This document shows, one piece after another, positions 57,713 to 64,000 of a stretch of DNA of 64,000 nt; position 1 is the first letter of the stretch; each line of letters starts with the position of its first letter. Below the pieces are notes generated by a model. The model was not told the origin of the DNA, did not search any database, and saw only the letters and a list, made by a program, of their open reading frames with translations. Source of the DNA: CAYUNW01 sp964446235 (GTDB lineage Bacteria; Patescibacteriota; Microgenomatia; 2-02-FULL-39-11). A program made the position numbers and the translations under genes. Location of the stretch: assembly GCA_964446235.1 (NCBI GenBank), contig CAYUNW010000003.1, positions 1 through 64,000 on the forward strand, in the 5' to 3' direction.

Positions 57713-58159
57713 TCAATGTGTATAGGTTGTTAGTTTCTGTAGCCTATCGATATAGGCATATTTCCAGAAGAGAAGGGTGGGTTTTCCGATTAACATTTTG
57801 GCAAATATTTGCAAAAGATTATTCTTGATTTGAACCTCGTTTCGGTAGATAATTCTTGTTCCGGAGGAAACTTCCTCCAATATAAAACTTTCATTTTCAG
57901 TTGCCAAAACAGAAGTATTAACTGATTTAAATCCTTTATTGGGTAATAATTGTGTGCTCATCAAAACATGAAACGGAATACCAAACGTTTTTGATACGGC
58001 ATCAATGGTTAAATTATTACCTTGTTTATTGATAATCTTTAATGATTTTGCCACTAATGGAAAATACTTCGGAGCATTTTCAAAATCGGTAATTATTTCA
58101 TAAATTTTTTGTTGTGGAGCATTAATGATCCATGACCCTTTCAAAATAATCGATCTCAT
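57713..58159 (-). CDS. SRPBCC (START-like) superfamily protein
   Basis: 148 residues from ATG 58159 (MRSIILKGSWIINAP). The opening IINAPQQKIYEIITDFENAPKYFPLVAKSLKIINKQGN is the standard start of polyketide-cyclase/START-like ligand-binding folds, and the long C-terminal helix (LLQIFAKMLIGKPTLLFWKYAYIDRLQKL) closes the cavity. Such proteins bind lipids or hydrophobic metabolites. It is on the minus strand between two plus-strand operons. Confidence 0.75.
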   Translation of the reverse strand: MRSIILKGSWIINAPQQKIYEIITDFENAPKYFPLVAKSLKIINKQGNNLTIDAVSKTFGIPFHVLMSTQLLPNKGFKSVNTSVLATENESFILEEVSSGTRIIYRNEVQIKNNLLQIFAKMLIGKPTLLFWKYAYIDRLQKLTTYTH

Positions 58160-58230
58160 GTAATTATTATACGTTAACAAGTTAAATAACTGTTAAGTAA
58201 TATAGGTAAAAGAGGTTTTTTTCTTCTTTG

Positions 58231-58285
58231 AGTCGGAGTGTACGATTTTTAAAAAGAAGCGTTACAGCGCTCCCTTTTTCGTGAT
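58231..58285 (+). repeat. Recurrent terminator-like element, copy D
   Basis: Shares GGAG...GAAGCGTTACAGCGCTCCC, T5 and CGTGATAAAA with copies A-C. It lies 12 bases before the start codon at 58297. Confidence 0.5.
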
Positions 58286-58296
58286 AAAATATCAGT

Positions 58297-58566
58297 ATGA
58301 CAAAGTTGGAGGAGTTAGAATTGGAGATTCAGGAAATTAAAGGTAGAAACAAAAGAGTTGAATCTGATAAAGCTTGGGAGACAAGTGGGACAAGAAGAGT
58401 GTTATTAGCAATTTTTACTTATTTGGCAATCAGTCTTTATATGTATACTATCTCTTTACCCAGTCCTTGGGTGAATGCTATTGTGCCAAGCATAGGTTTT
58501 CTTCTTTCTACATTGACGCTTCCAACGTTTAAAAGACTCTGGCAAAGGTATATTTATAAGAAATAG
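58297..58566 (+). CDS. Small membrane protein with N-terminal coiled coil
   Basis: 89 residues: a short coiled-coil start (MTKLEELELEIQEIKGRNKRVESDKAWETSG), two transmembrane helices (about 34-52 and 58-78) and a basic end. It looks like a small conserved bacterial family, but I cannot name it. Confidence 0.65.
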   Translation: MTKLEELELEIQEIKGRNKRVESDKAWETSGTRRVLLAIFTYLAISLYMYTISLPSPWVNAIVPSIGFLLSTLTLPTFKRLWQRYIYKK

Positions 58567-58637
58567 CCAATAAGAAGATCTCAACTTCTAATCATTTTTA
58601 TATCATAAAGATAAATTCCCATTCTATTTTTAGTAGT

Positions 58638-58684
58638 TTGACAACACTCTTAAATTGTTATATATTTATAACATATTGTTATAA
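58638..58684 (+). promoter_or_regulatory. Promoter and operator of the membrane protein/XRE operon
   Basis: TTGACA (58638-58643), a 17-base spacer and TATATT (58661-58666) give a near-consensus promoter. TTATAACA-TAT-TGTTATAA (58666-58684) is a perfect 19-bp palindrome overlapping the -10 and start point, the likely binding site of the XRE repressor encoded at 59139. Confidence 0.8.
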
Positions 58685-58701
58685 ATATTTAACTAACTTA
58701 T

Positions 58702-59130
58702 ATGATTGCAAATACTGCTTGGTTCAACAGAAGAAAATATACCGGTTGGGGGTTAACGCCAAAAACATGGCAGGGTGTAGTCTATATCTTAATAATCGCC
58801 GGGACTACCATTTTCATCCAAAGCATTTCTTTGGATGAAACCTTAAAAATGGTTTTAACTGCAGTTTGGGTAGTTTTTGTTTTGATAGATTTACTTCAAG
58901 TTATGGCTTTGATAAAACTAGACGAAAGAGAAAAGAAAATCGAGGCTATTGCCGAAAGAAATGCGTCCTGGACTATGGTTACTTCGATTGCTTTGATACT
59001 CCTTTATGTTTCAACAATCGGAAAAGAGCTTCAAGGTCAGGAACTTATACCTTTGCTTATTTTACCTATGATTGCAGGAGTGGTAGTCAAAGGAATTTCA
59101 AATATTTTATTGGAAAAAAAAGGAATTTAA
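58702..59130 (+). CDS. DUF2178-like four-helix membrane protein
   Basis: 142 residues with four transmembrane helices and a central cytoplasmic LIKLDEREKKIEAIAERNASWTM segment (the D-E-R-E motif of DUF2178-type proteins). Such proteins are usually encoded next to a small XRE repressor, as here (8-base gap), and form a regulated pair of unknown function, perhaps sensing the membrane state (inference). Confidence 0.75.
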   Translation: MIANTAWFNRRKYTGWGLTPKTWQGVVYILIIAGTTIFIQSISLDETLKMVLTAVWVVFVLIDLLQVMALIKLDEREKKIEAIAERNASWTMVTSIALILLYVSTIGKELQGQELIPLLILPMIAGVVVKGISNILLEKKGI

Positions 59131-59138
59131 TTATATAA

Positions 59139-59330
59139 ATGAAAACCAGAATAAAAGAATTCAGGGCAAAATATAACTTAACCCAGGAAGCGTTGGCTGA
59201 AAAAGTTAATGTCAGACGGGAAACGATTGTTTTTTTGGAAAAAGGTAAATACAATCCGTCTTTGAAACTTGCTTACGATATTTCCAAAGTCCTGAAAACC
59301 ACAATAGAAGAATTATTTTTGTTCGGTTAG
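59139..59330 (+). CDS. XRE-family HTH repressor, short form
   Basis: 63 residues, essentially only the Cro/C1-type helix-turn-helix: MKTRIKEFRAKYNLTQEALAEKVNVRRETIVFLEKGKYNPSLKLAYDISKVL, with the conserved L-T-Q-x-x-L-A and S-x-x-x-E-x-G-x-x-x-P positions. Likely represses the operon through the palindrome at 58666-58684. It lies 8 bases after the DUF2178-like gene. Confidence 0.92.
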   Translation: MKTRIKEFRAKYNLTQEALAEKVNVRRETIVFLEKGKYNPSLKLAYDISKVLKTTIEELFLFG

Positions 59331-59522
59331 AAAAATTACTGAGATTTCTATACGGATTCGATAATATCAAAACCTCTTATCTCCAGCTGATTGAAATGTT
59401 ATTTATCGGAATAATTATTCGATGAATTGAAAGATAAAATATTTCTGAATTACGAAAGAACTTTTTTAAGCTTATTTAGTAAAATTTTGTATTTTATTGT
59501 TGTTTTCTTATATAGTTAAAAT

Positions 59523-60131
59523 ATGTCTGAAACCAATAAAAAAGGATTGTTTCTTTCACTTTTTACCGTGGTTTATAATTTAATCGAAGGTTCTATATCA
59601 GTAGGAGTGGGAAATATATTCGGAAGTATATCATTGGTGGGGTTTGGACTTGATAGTTTTATAGAAAGTCTTTCAGGAATGATTCTTGTTTGGAGGTTTA
59701 CCAGGAGTAATAAAAGTGCAGATGTGCATAATGATAAAACCGAACAAAAAGCAATAAGAATGATTTCCTATACGTTTTTTATTCTCGCTTTTTATATAGT
59801 CTATGAATCCACATACAAACTTTTGAGCAATAAACCTCCACAAGAGAGTGTTTTCGGCATCATTATCGCAATGATTTCAATTATAGTAATGACATTTCTA
59901 TACAGAAGTAAAAAGACATTGGGATTTGATAAACATATCCGAAGTCTGGTGGCTGATTCCAAACAAACGCTAGCCTGTATTTGGCTGTCAATTATCATGC
60001 TTTTTGGAGTGGGACTGAATTACTTTTTTAATATCTGGTGGAGTGATGCGGTGGCAGGTTTGGTAATTGCAGGTTTTTTACTGAAAGAAGGGTATAAGAC
60101 ATATAAGGAGAAAGATCTTTGCGGTTGTTAA
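59523..60131 (+). CDS. Cation diffusion facilitator-like membrane protein
   Basis: 202 residues, six transmembrane helices. NLIEGSISVGVGNIFGSISLVGFGLDSFIESLSGMILVWRF carries the first metal-site Asp (G-x-D-S-x-x-E), and VADSKQT...WWSDAVAGLVIAG the second. The cytoplasmic zinc-binding C-terminal domain of typical CDF exporters is missing, as in the short CDF-like family. It ends CGC. Probable divalent metal transporter; the ion is unknown. TATATAG precedes the start by about 6 bases. Confidence 0.8.
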   Translation: MSETNKKGLFLSLFTVVYNLIEGSISVGVGNIFGSISLVGFGLDSFIESLSGMILVWRFTRSNKSADVHNDKTEQKAIRMISYTFFILAFYIVYESTYKLLSNKPPQESVFGIIIAMISIIVMTFLYRSKKTLGFDKHIRSLVADSKQTLACIWLSIIMLFGVGLNYFFNIWWSDAVAGLVIAGFLLKEGYKTYKEKDLCGC

Positions 60132-60216
60132 TAAGTAAATCTGTTTTGAATCATTACAATATTTTACTGAAAGATTATCAGTTATTAAAATTAGAACAGC
60201 AAAAACTTTTAATTGT

Positions 60217-60474
60217 ATGAATAAACCTACAATTACCGGGAGAATTTACTTAAAAATATTTGAAATACTGGAAAAACATCCATTGGGTATCAGATGGACG
60301 GATTTAATTTCAAAAATTATATTTTCAGATCCTAAGCTTCACCCAAAAACAGTCAATGGATGTGTTTGGAAAATAGTAGAAAAATTTCCGGATAAAGTTT
60401 ATAAACCGTCCAAAGGCATTTTTCGTCTTGTAAAATTTAAATTTAGTGATAAAAGTGACACAGGAATAGATTGA
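60217..60474 (+). CDS. Small winged-helix-like protein
   Basis: 85 residues. The pattern RIYLKIFEILEKHPLGIRWTDLISKIIFSDPKLHPKTVNGCVWKIVEKFPDKVYKPSKGIFRLVKF resembles a winged helix-turn-helix (HARE-HTH/restriction-system-like). Role unknown; it stands alone. Confidence 0.6.
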   Translation: MNKPTITGRIYLKIFEILEKHPLGIRWTDLISKIIFSDPKLHPKTVNGCVWKIVEKFPDKVYKPSKGIFRLVKFKFSDKSDTGID

Positions 60475-60552
60475 CTAGTAAGATATAAATTTTTTTCTTT
60501 CCATACTTAATAGTTTAGTAATTTAAAACTTGTGTAATGCTATAATCATATT

Positions 60553-60858
60553 ATGTCAAAAAACCCTTTTATAAATGCCTTTAGCGCTTCGGCTTATATA
60601 ATTTTTATTGTCTCAGTGATGACATATATCACCTAACCTTTAAAAAACAAACCTGACACCTTTGCTGCTCCAATAGTATTTTTGTCCGTACTTACCTTAT
60701 CTGTAGCAGTCATGGCATTTTTATTTTTTTATCAACCGCTTCTTTTCTTGATTGAGGGTAAGCAAAAAAATGCAGTGAACCTATTTGTAAAAACAGTTGG
60801 TATTTTTGCATTATTGACAGCTATAGCTTTAACCCTTCTTTTTTCGGGAATATTATAA
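60553..60858 (+). pseudogene. Small membrane protein gene with an in-frame TAA
   Basis: From ATG 60553 (TATAAT at 60541-60546, 6 bases upstream) the frame encodes NPFINAFSASAYIIFIVSVMTYIT, then TAA at 60634-60636, and continues PLKNKPDTFAAPIVFLSVLTLSVAVMAFLFFYQPL to TAA 60856. The continuing frame keeps strong membrane-protein character (three helices), so this is one gene broken by a single stop. CAA to TAA at a Gln codon would explain it. No restart site with an obvious promoter was seen. Confidence 0.65.
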
Positions 60859-60954
60859 TCATTGAATAATTCCAAGTAGTATTTTTCTAAAATACTAATT
60901 CCTCGATAAGTCAAGCGGAAAGTTGGACATTTTCCATAATGGAATATTTCACTA

Positions 60955-61356
60955 TTATTGTATCAGAGGTTGGATGAAGTCCAGATAAACACCTAAAATT
61001 AAGGCTACAGCAGAAAAGATAAATATACAAATATAATTCCATTTTTCCTTGGATGATTGAAGTGTTTGAAATATATATTTCATTACATTTCGATCATCTT
61101 CATTCAGTTCGGTAAGTTTACCTACTTTTTCTTCAAGATTTCTCTCTTTTATCAATTTTGCTCTTTTTTCCGAGATAAGAAAACGGTGGTAAAAATATAT
61201 TACAAAACCTATAGTTCCGATATACCAGGCAATTATTGCTCCGGTATTGGTAAAGTGATTGAGGATGACGATGATTCGGTAAGCGATTGTGGCAATTATA
61301 CCGGTGATAAAAAACAGATTTCTGATGACTGGAGAGTGAAGCTTAGGGTTTTCCAT
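60955..61356 (-). CDS. Four-helix membrane protein of unknown function
   Basis: 133 residues. Transmembrane helices at about 10-30, 36-54 and 104-125, with a charged central loop (KRAKLIKERNLEEKVGKLTELNEDDRNVMKYIFQTLQSSKEKW). Not recognised. On the minus strand TATAAT ends 6 bases before ATG 61356, predicting a leaderless message. It precedes no other minus-strand gene closely. Confidence 0.6.
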   Translation of the reverse strand: MENPKLHSPVIRNLFFITGIIATIAYRIIVILNHFTNTGAIIAWYIGTIGFVIYFYHRFLISEKRAKLIKERNLEEKVGKLTELNEDDRNVMKYIFQTLQSSKEKWNYICIFIFSAVALILGVYLDFIQPLIQ

Positions 61357-61410
61357 TTATAAATTATATCAGAATTTTTCGCGGTTATTATAAAGAAAAT
61401 AGGTAGAGTT

Positions 61411-62133
61411 TCATTTAGGAATATTTTTTGCCTGACAAATATAAGTCCGTATTCTATTGGCAAAATGCAATATACATGCCGTGCCAAATATCACTGATAA
61501 TTCTACATGATGATAAAGCATTTGATTGTAGCGAAGTGATTTGAAAAAGGGATATTGAAACGACAAAATCATGATAATTCCATAAATAAATGAAGGTATC
61601 AACCCTATAAGCATGACGCTATTCCAGATGAAATTATGGGTATTTTTTCCCAATATTTTCATGCTGATTAAATATGCAAATAAGGTAAAGAGAAATGGAA
61701 TATAAAAGTCATAAGGATTTGATGAATTTATCGAAATTTTTTCTTGGTCTTGTGTTACGGTTTTTGTATTGTTGAGTTGATTAATACTTGGTTGTTCGGA
61801 TGGTTTTAAATCAAGATCACCGATATAATATTCCTCCAGCATGGTATAGGCTTTGCTGCTATGGTCTTTGTTCCTTCCGGCTTTGTCCTGAAAATCTTTT
61901 GTGGCTTCCTTCCCGCACCAGGGTCTGATGTTTAGCTTATCGTCATGATCTTCTAAGTAGTTACCAAGATCGTATACTTTTTGGTTGATACTCATCCAAC
62001 AGTCAGCGGGCTTATTATGCTTTGAAACATCTTCTAAAGTATATGAAGACTGGCTATAAGTTTTAGACGGATACGAAAGGAGAAACAAAAAAGAAATCAT
62101 TAATACAAAAAGGGGTTTGAAAATATTACTCAT
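61411..62133 (-). CDS. Exported cytochrome b5-domain membrane protein
   Basis: 240 residues. A signal peptide (about 1-27) is followed by a cytochrome b5-like domain: YTLEDVSKHNKPADCWMSINQKVYDLGNYLEDHDDKLNIRPWCGKEATKDF...GRNKDHSSKAYTMLEEYYIGDL. The two haem-ligand His are the ones in EDHDD and KDHSS; the usual HPGG is altered to HDDK. After a linker come three transmembrane helices (about 145-225). A redox role at the outer face of the membrane is likely; the electron partner is unknown. Confidence 0.85.
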   Translation of the reverse strand: MSNIFKPLFVLMISFLFLLSYPSKTYSQSSYTLEDVSKHNKPADCWMSINQKVYDLGNYLEDHDDKLNIRPWCGKEATKDFQDKAGRNKDHSSKAYTMLEEYYIGDLDLKPSEQPSINQLNNTKTVTQDQEKISINSSNPYDFYIPFLFTLFAYLISMKILGKNTHNFIWNSVMLIGLIPSFIYGIIMILSFQYPFFKSLRYNQMLYHHVELSVIFGTACILHFANRIRTYICQAKNIPK

Positions 62134-62253
62134 AAAAATAAATGATACTTATTGCAATTCCAATATAAATAGTATATAACTAGTACAGAAATAGTATCTG
62201 TTATAAGAGATTTGTTCTTATTTATCATTTAAATCGGACATTTCAAAAATCCT

Positions 62254-63333
62254 ATGAGAAAGATTATATTTGGTATTTTCATTTTTTCCTTATTTTTCGG
62301 CGGGATTTTTACTTTCAGCAAATTTTCTGCAAATAAATCTAATACGTTTGAAATTGTTAAAAATTATGAGAATGAAGGCGGTCCGGATATCAATCCGCAT
62401 CCTTTATCCATTGAAACCCTTAGAAACGGTGAATATCCCGGAAGTGAAATTGTATATGAACAAACATTAAGCCGTGGTAGTAATTATGGCAAATATGTTG
62501 CGTCTTATCGTTCCGAAGGGCTTAAAATATATGCTTTGTTGACTATACCGGAAGGTGAAAAGCCGGTGGATGGTTATCCGGCGGTCATCTTCAATCACGG
62601 TTATATTTCTCCTTCAATTTATAAAACGACGGAAAGATATATTGCCTATCAGGACGCTTTTGCCAGAAACGGATATGTTACTTTCAAATCAGACTATAGA
62701 GGACATGGTAATTCCGAAGGACAGGCCAGGGGAGGATATAGTCAAAATGATTATACGATAGATATATTAAATGCCGTAACTTCAATCAAAATGCTGAAAT
62801 TACCAAATCAGGAGTCAATTGGAGGTGAAATTGTTGACTCAAATAATATCGGAATGTGGGGACATAGCATGGGAGGCCATATGACATTGGAAGCTATGGT
62901 AGTCACAAAAGATATCAAAGCCGGAGTGATTTGGGCAGGGGTAGTAGGATCATATCAGGATTTGGTTGAAAACTGGAGAAGGAATAGACCCACTCCGATA
63001 GGCGTGCCTACGGGACGTGGCAGCTGGAGACAGGAATTGATTTTGTCATACGGTATGCCTCAAGAAAATCCGCAGTTTTGGAACTCTCTTTCGGCTACTA
63101 ATTATCTAAATGATCTATCCGGCCCCATACAACTGCATCATGGGGAAGCTGATACTTCCGTACCGGTGGAATTTTCCCAAAAATTATATGAAAGGATTTT
63201 AAACATCGGTAAATACGCCGAAATCTATACTTATCCGGGCGATGATCATAATATCAGTACTAATTTAAGTTTAGCCTTGAAAAGATCTGTTGATTTTTTC
63301 GATAAGTATCTGAAAGACTATCAGACAGATTAA
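62254..63333 (+). CDS. Exported alpha/beta hydrolase (prolyl-oligopeptidase-like)
   Basis: 359 residues. A signal peptide or anchor (about 1-22) is followed by an alpha/beta hydrolase domain: oxyanion HG in VIFNHGYIS, FKSDYRGHGNSEGQA, nucleophile GMWGHSMGGHM (Ser about 205), acid HHGEADTSVPV and base His in YPGDDHNIS. The arrangement resembles S9-family peptidases and acetyl-xylan esterase-like hydrolases without the propeller domain. Substrate is unknown; extracellular peptide or ester hydrolysis is probable. Confidence 0.88.
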   Translation: MRKIIFGIFIFSLFFGGIFTFSKFSANKSNTFEIVKNYENEGGPDINPHPLSIETLRNGEYPGSEIVYEQTLSRGSNYGKYVASYRSEGLKIYALLTIPEGEKPVDGYPAVIFNHGYISPSIYKTTERYIAYQDAFARNGYVTFKSDYRGHGNSEGQARGGYSQNDYTIDILNAVTSIKMLKLPNQESIGGEIVDSNNIGMWGHSMGGHMTLEAMVVTKDIKAGVIWAGVVGSYQDLVENWRRNRPTPIGVPTGRGSWRQELILSYGMPQENPQFWNSLSATNYLNDLSGPIQLHHGEADTSVPVEFSQKLYERILNIGKYAEIYTYPGDDHNISTNLSLALKRSVDFFDKYLKDYQTD

Positions 63334-63396
63334 TATCTGCTGGCATTTTCATATATTAAATATTTATAATTTTTCAAAATAAGATATAATAAACTT

Positions 63397-63903
63397 GTGG
63401 CAAAAGATATAGAGGAAAAACCAATTCAAAAAAATGAAGCTGAAATTCAATCCCAACCATCTCAATTCACCCGGTTACGGTATAACAGAAAGTTCAGACT
63501 GATTTTAATATTGGTTTTACTGGCTATAGTGGCAGTACTATTCGTATTTTGGAAAAAAGCCAGAATTGGATTGGTGGTAGCATTTATTGCCCTTCTTGCA
63601 GCATTAGGTCTTGAAGTAACCCAGAATGATTGGGATTTGGGTAAACTTTGGGAAACGAAATCTTTTCAGGAGTCCAAAGTCAGCCGTGATACTCAAGGCA
63701 ATATTCTTTTTGATAAGCTGGGAAATATTGTCACTGACAGTAGTATAGGGAAAAAAGCAGACGATTATAACTGTGATGATTTTTCCACTCAAAATGAAGC
63801 CCAGGTGTTTTTTGAAAAAGTCGGTGGGGTGGGGAATGATGTAAATAGATTGGACGGAGATAAAGACGGGGAAGCATGTGAAAGTTTGCCGATAAGTAAA
63901 TAA
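63397..63903 (+). CDS. Membrane protein with C-terminal Excalibur calcium-binding domain
   Basis: 168 residues from GTG 63397, which is 6 bases after TATAAT (63385-63390) and so probably leaderless. Two transmembrane helices (about 36-53 and 57-74) precede an extracytoplasmic Excalibur domain: DYNCDDFSTQNEAQVFFEKVGG...DVNRLDGDKDGEACE, with the D-x-D-x-D-G calcium loop and two Cys. Excalibur domains occur on surface nucleases and wall proteins. A terminator-like hairpin follows. Confidence 0.85.
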   Translation: MAKDIEEKPIQKNEAEIQSQPSQFTRLRYNRKFRLILILVLLAIVAVLFVFWKKARIGLVVAFIALLAALGLEVTQNDWDLGKLWETKSFQESKVSRDTQGNILFDKLGNIVTDSSIGKKADDYNCDDFSTQNEAQVFFEKVGGVGNDVNRLDGDKDGEACESLPISK

Positions 63904-63950
63904 CTCTTTTTCATCTTACAAATTTAACTCTTCAGACTATCATAAACGAA

Positions 63951-63977
63951 AACCCCCGTTAACAAACGGGGATTTTC
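63951..63977 (+). terminator. Terminator-like hairpin after the Excalibur gene
   Basis: CCCCGTT and AACGGGG form a perfect 7-bp stem around AACA, followed by ATTTTC and preceded by GAAAA, so it could terminate in either direction. Confidence 0.7.
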
Positions 63978-64000
63978 AAGAGCTTGCTATTTTTTACGGT

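Noticed and set aside
51921..58285. T-box riboswitches or integron attC sites for the recurrent elements A-D
   Set aside because: The T-box bulge TGGNACC is missing and no synthetase or amino-acid gene follows. The GTTRRRY core of attC sites is absent and no integron integrase is seen.
1..64000. CRISPR arrays, rRNA genes, RNase P RNA and insertion sequences
   Set aside because: No regularly spaced repeat array, no rRNA-like conserved segment, no recognisable rnpB core and no DDE or HUH transposase frame were seen.

Overview
The window is a gene-dense, AT-rich stretch of chromosome, most likely from a Patescibacteria/CPR bacterium and possibly Microgenomates. This is an inference from gene content; no rRNA or long marker gene fixes the lineage. 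Supporting signs are very short intergenic gaps, tRNA genes without an encoded CCA end, IMP dehydrogenases without CBS domains, paralogous VirB2/TrbC-like membrane proteins, archaeal-type coenzyme A genes, a solitary hypA-hypB pair, and several genes whose -10 box lies 5-6 bases before the start codon, which implies leaderless mRNAs.

Layout: (1) 0-10.7 kb is metabolic: dtd, gapN, a CMP-kinase-like gene, a hexulose-phosphate-synthase-like gene, a slipin, a purine block (adenosine deaminase, guaB, guaA) and an ABC exporter. (2) 10.7-18.6 kb is cell-surface and translation rescue: three VirB2-like proteins, a coiled-coil SpoIID protein, a PH-domain protein, a PP2C-like/beta-propeller membrane protein, smpB and an adjacent tmRNA. 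(3) 18.6-23.3 kb has comF, tRNA-Ser and tRNA-Arg genes packed against CDSs, a small GIY-YIG insertion flanked by copies of a tRNA-Ser 3' end, hypA-hypB, and Nudix and HD genes carrying heptamer repeats. (4) 23.4-29.6 kb is the most unusual locus: a radical SAM gene, a membrane protein and a 43-residue peptide gene with a decayed tandem copy face a compact operon encoding PqqD-like, HprK-like, PLP decarboxylase-like, IMPDH-paralogue and QueC-like proteins. I read it as a candidate undescribed peptide-modification (RiPP-like) cluster. (5) 29.7-36.5 kb is housekeeping: pantoate kinase and phosphopantothenate synthetase of archaeal type, dnaG, rpoD, an EamA half-transporter and an MGMT-like protein.

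(6) From 36.5 kb to about 52 kb (perhaps 56 kb) lies an integrated element. A large serine recombinase runs into the 3' half of tRNA-Asn and its leader can form a pseudoknot. It is followed by small plasmid/phage-like genes, a 1051-residue membrane protein, a DUF5655 nuclease-like protein, and a restriction-modification-like cassette (winged helix, GHKL/MORC-like ATPase, sigma4-HNH protein, C5 cytosine methyltransferase, Vsr endonuclease). (7) 52-64 kb is an accessory region. A fluoride riboswitch with terminator precedes a dynamin-like GTPase; then come a broken VOC/YecM-like gene, a Fic-like protein with a palindromic operator, an arsR-thioredoxin-permease operon, an autoregulated membrane protein/XRE pair, a CDF-like transporter, a second broken gene, a cytochrome b5-domain protein, an alpha/beta hydrolase and an Excalibur-domain protein. 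A related terminator-like element recurs about every 2 kb from 51.9 to 58.3 kb.

All calls come from reading the sequence. No database search or folding program was run.
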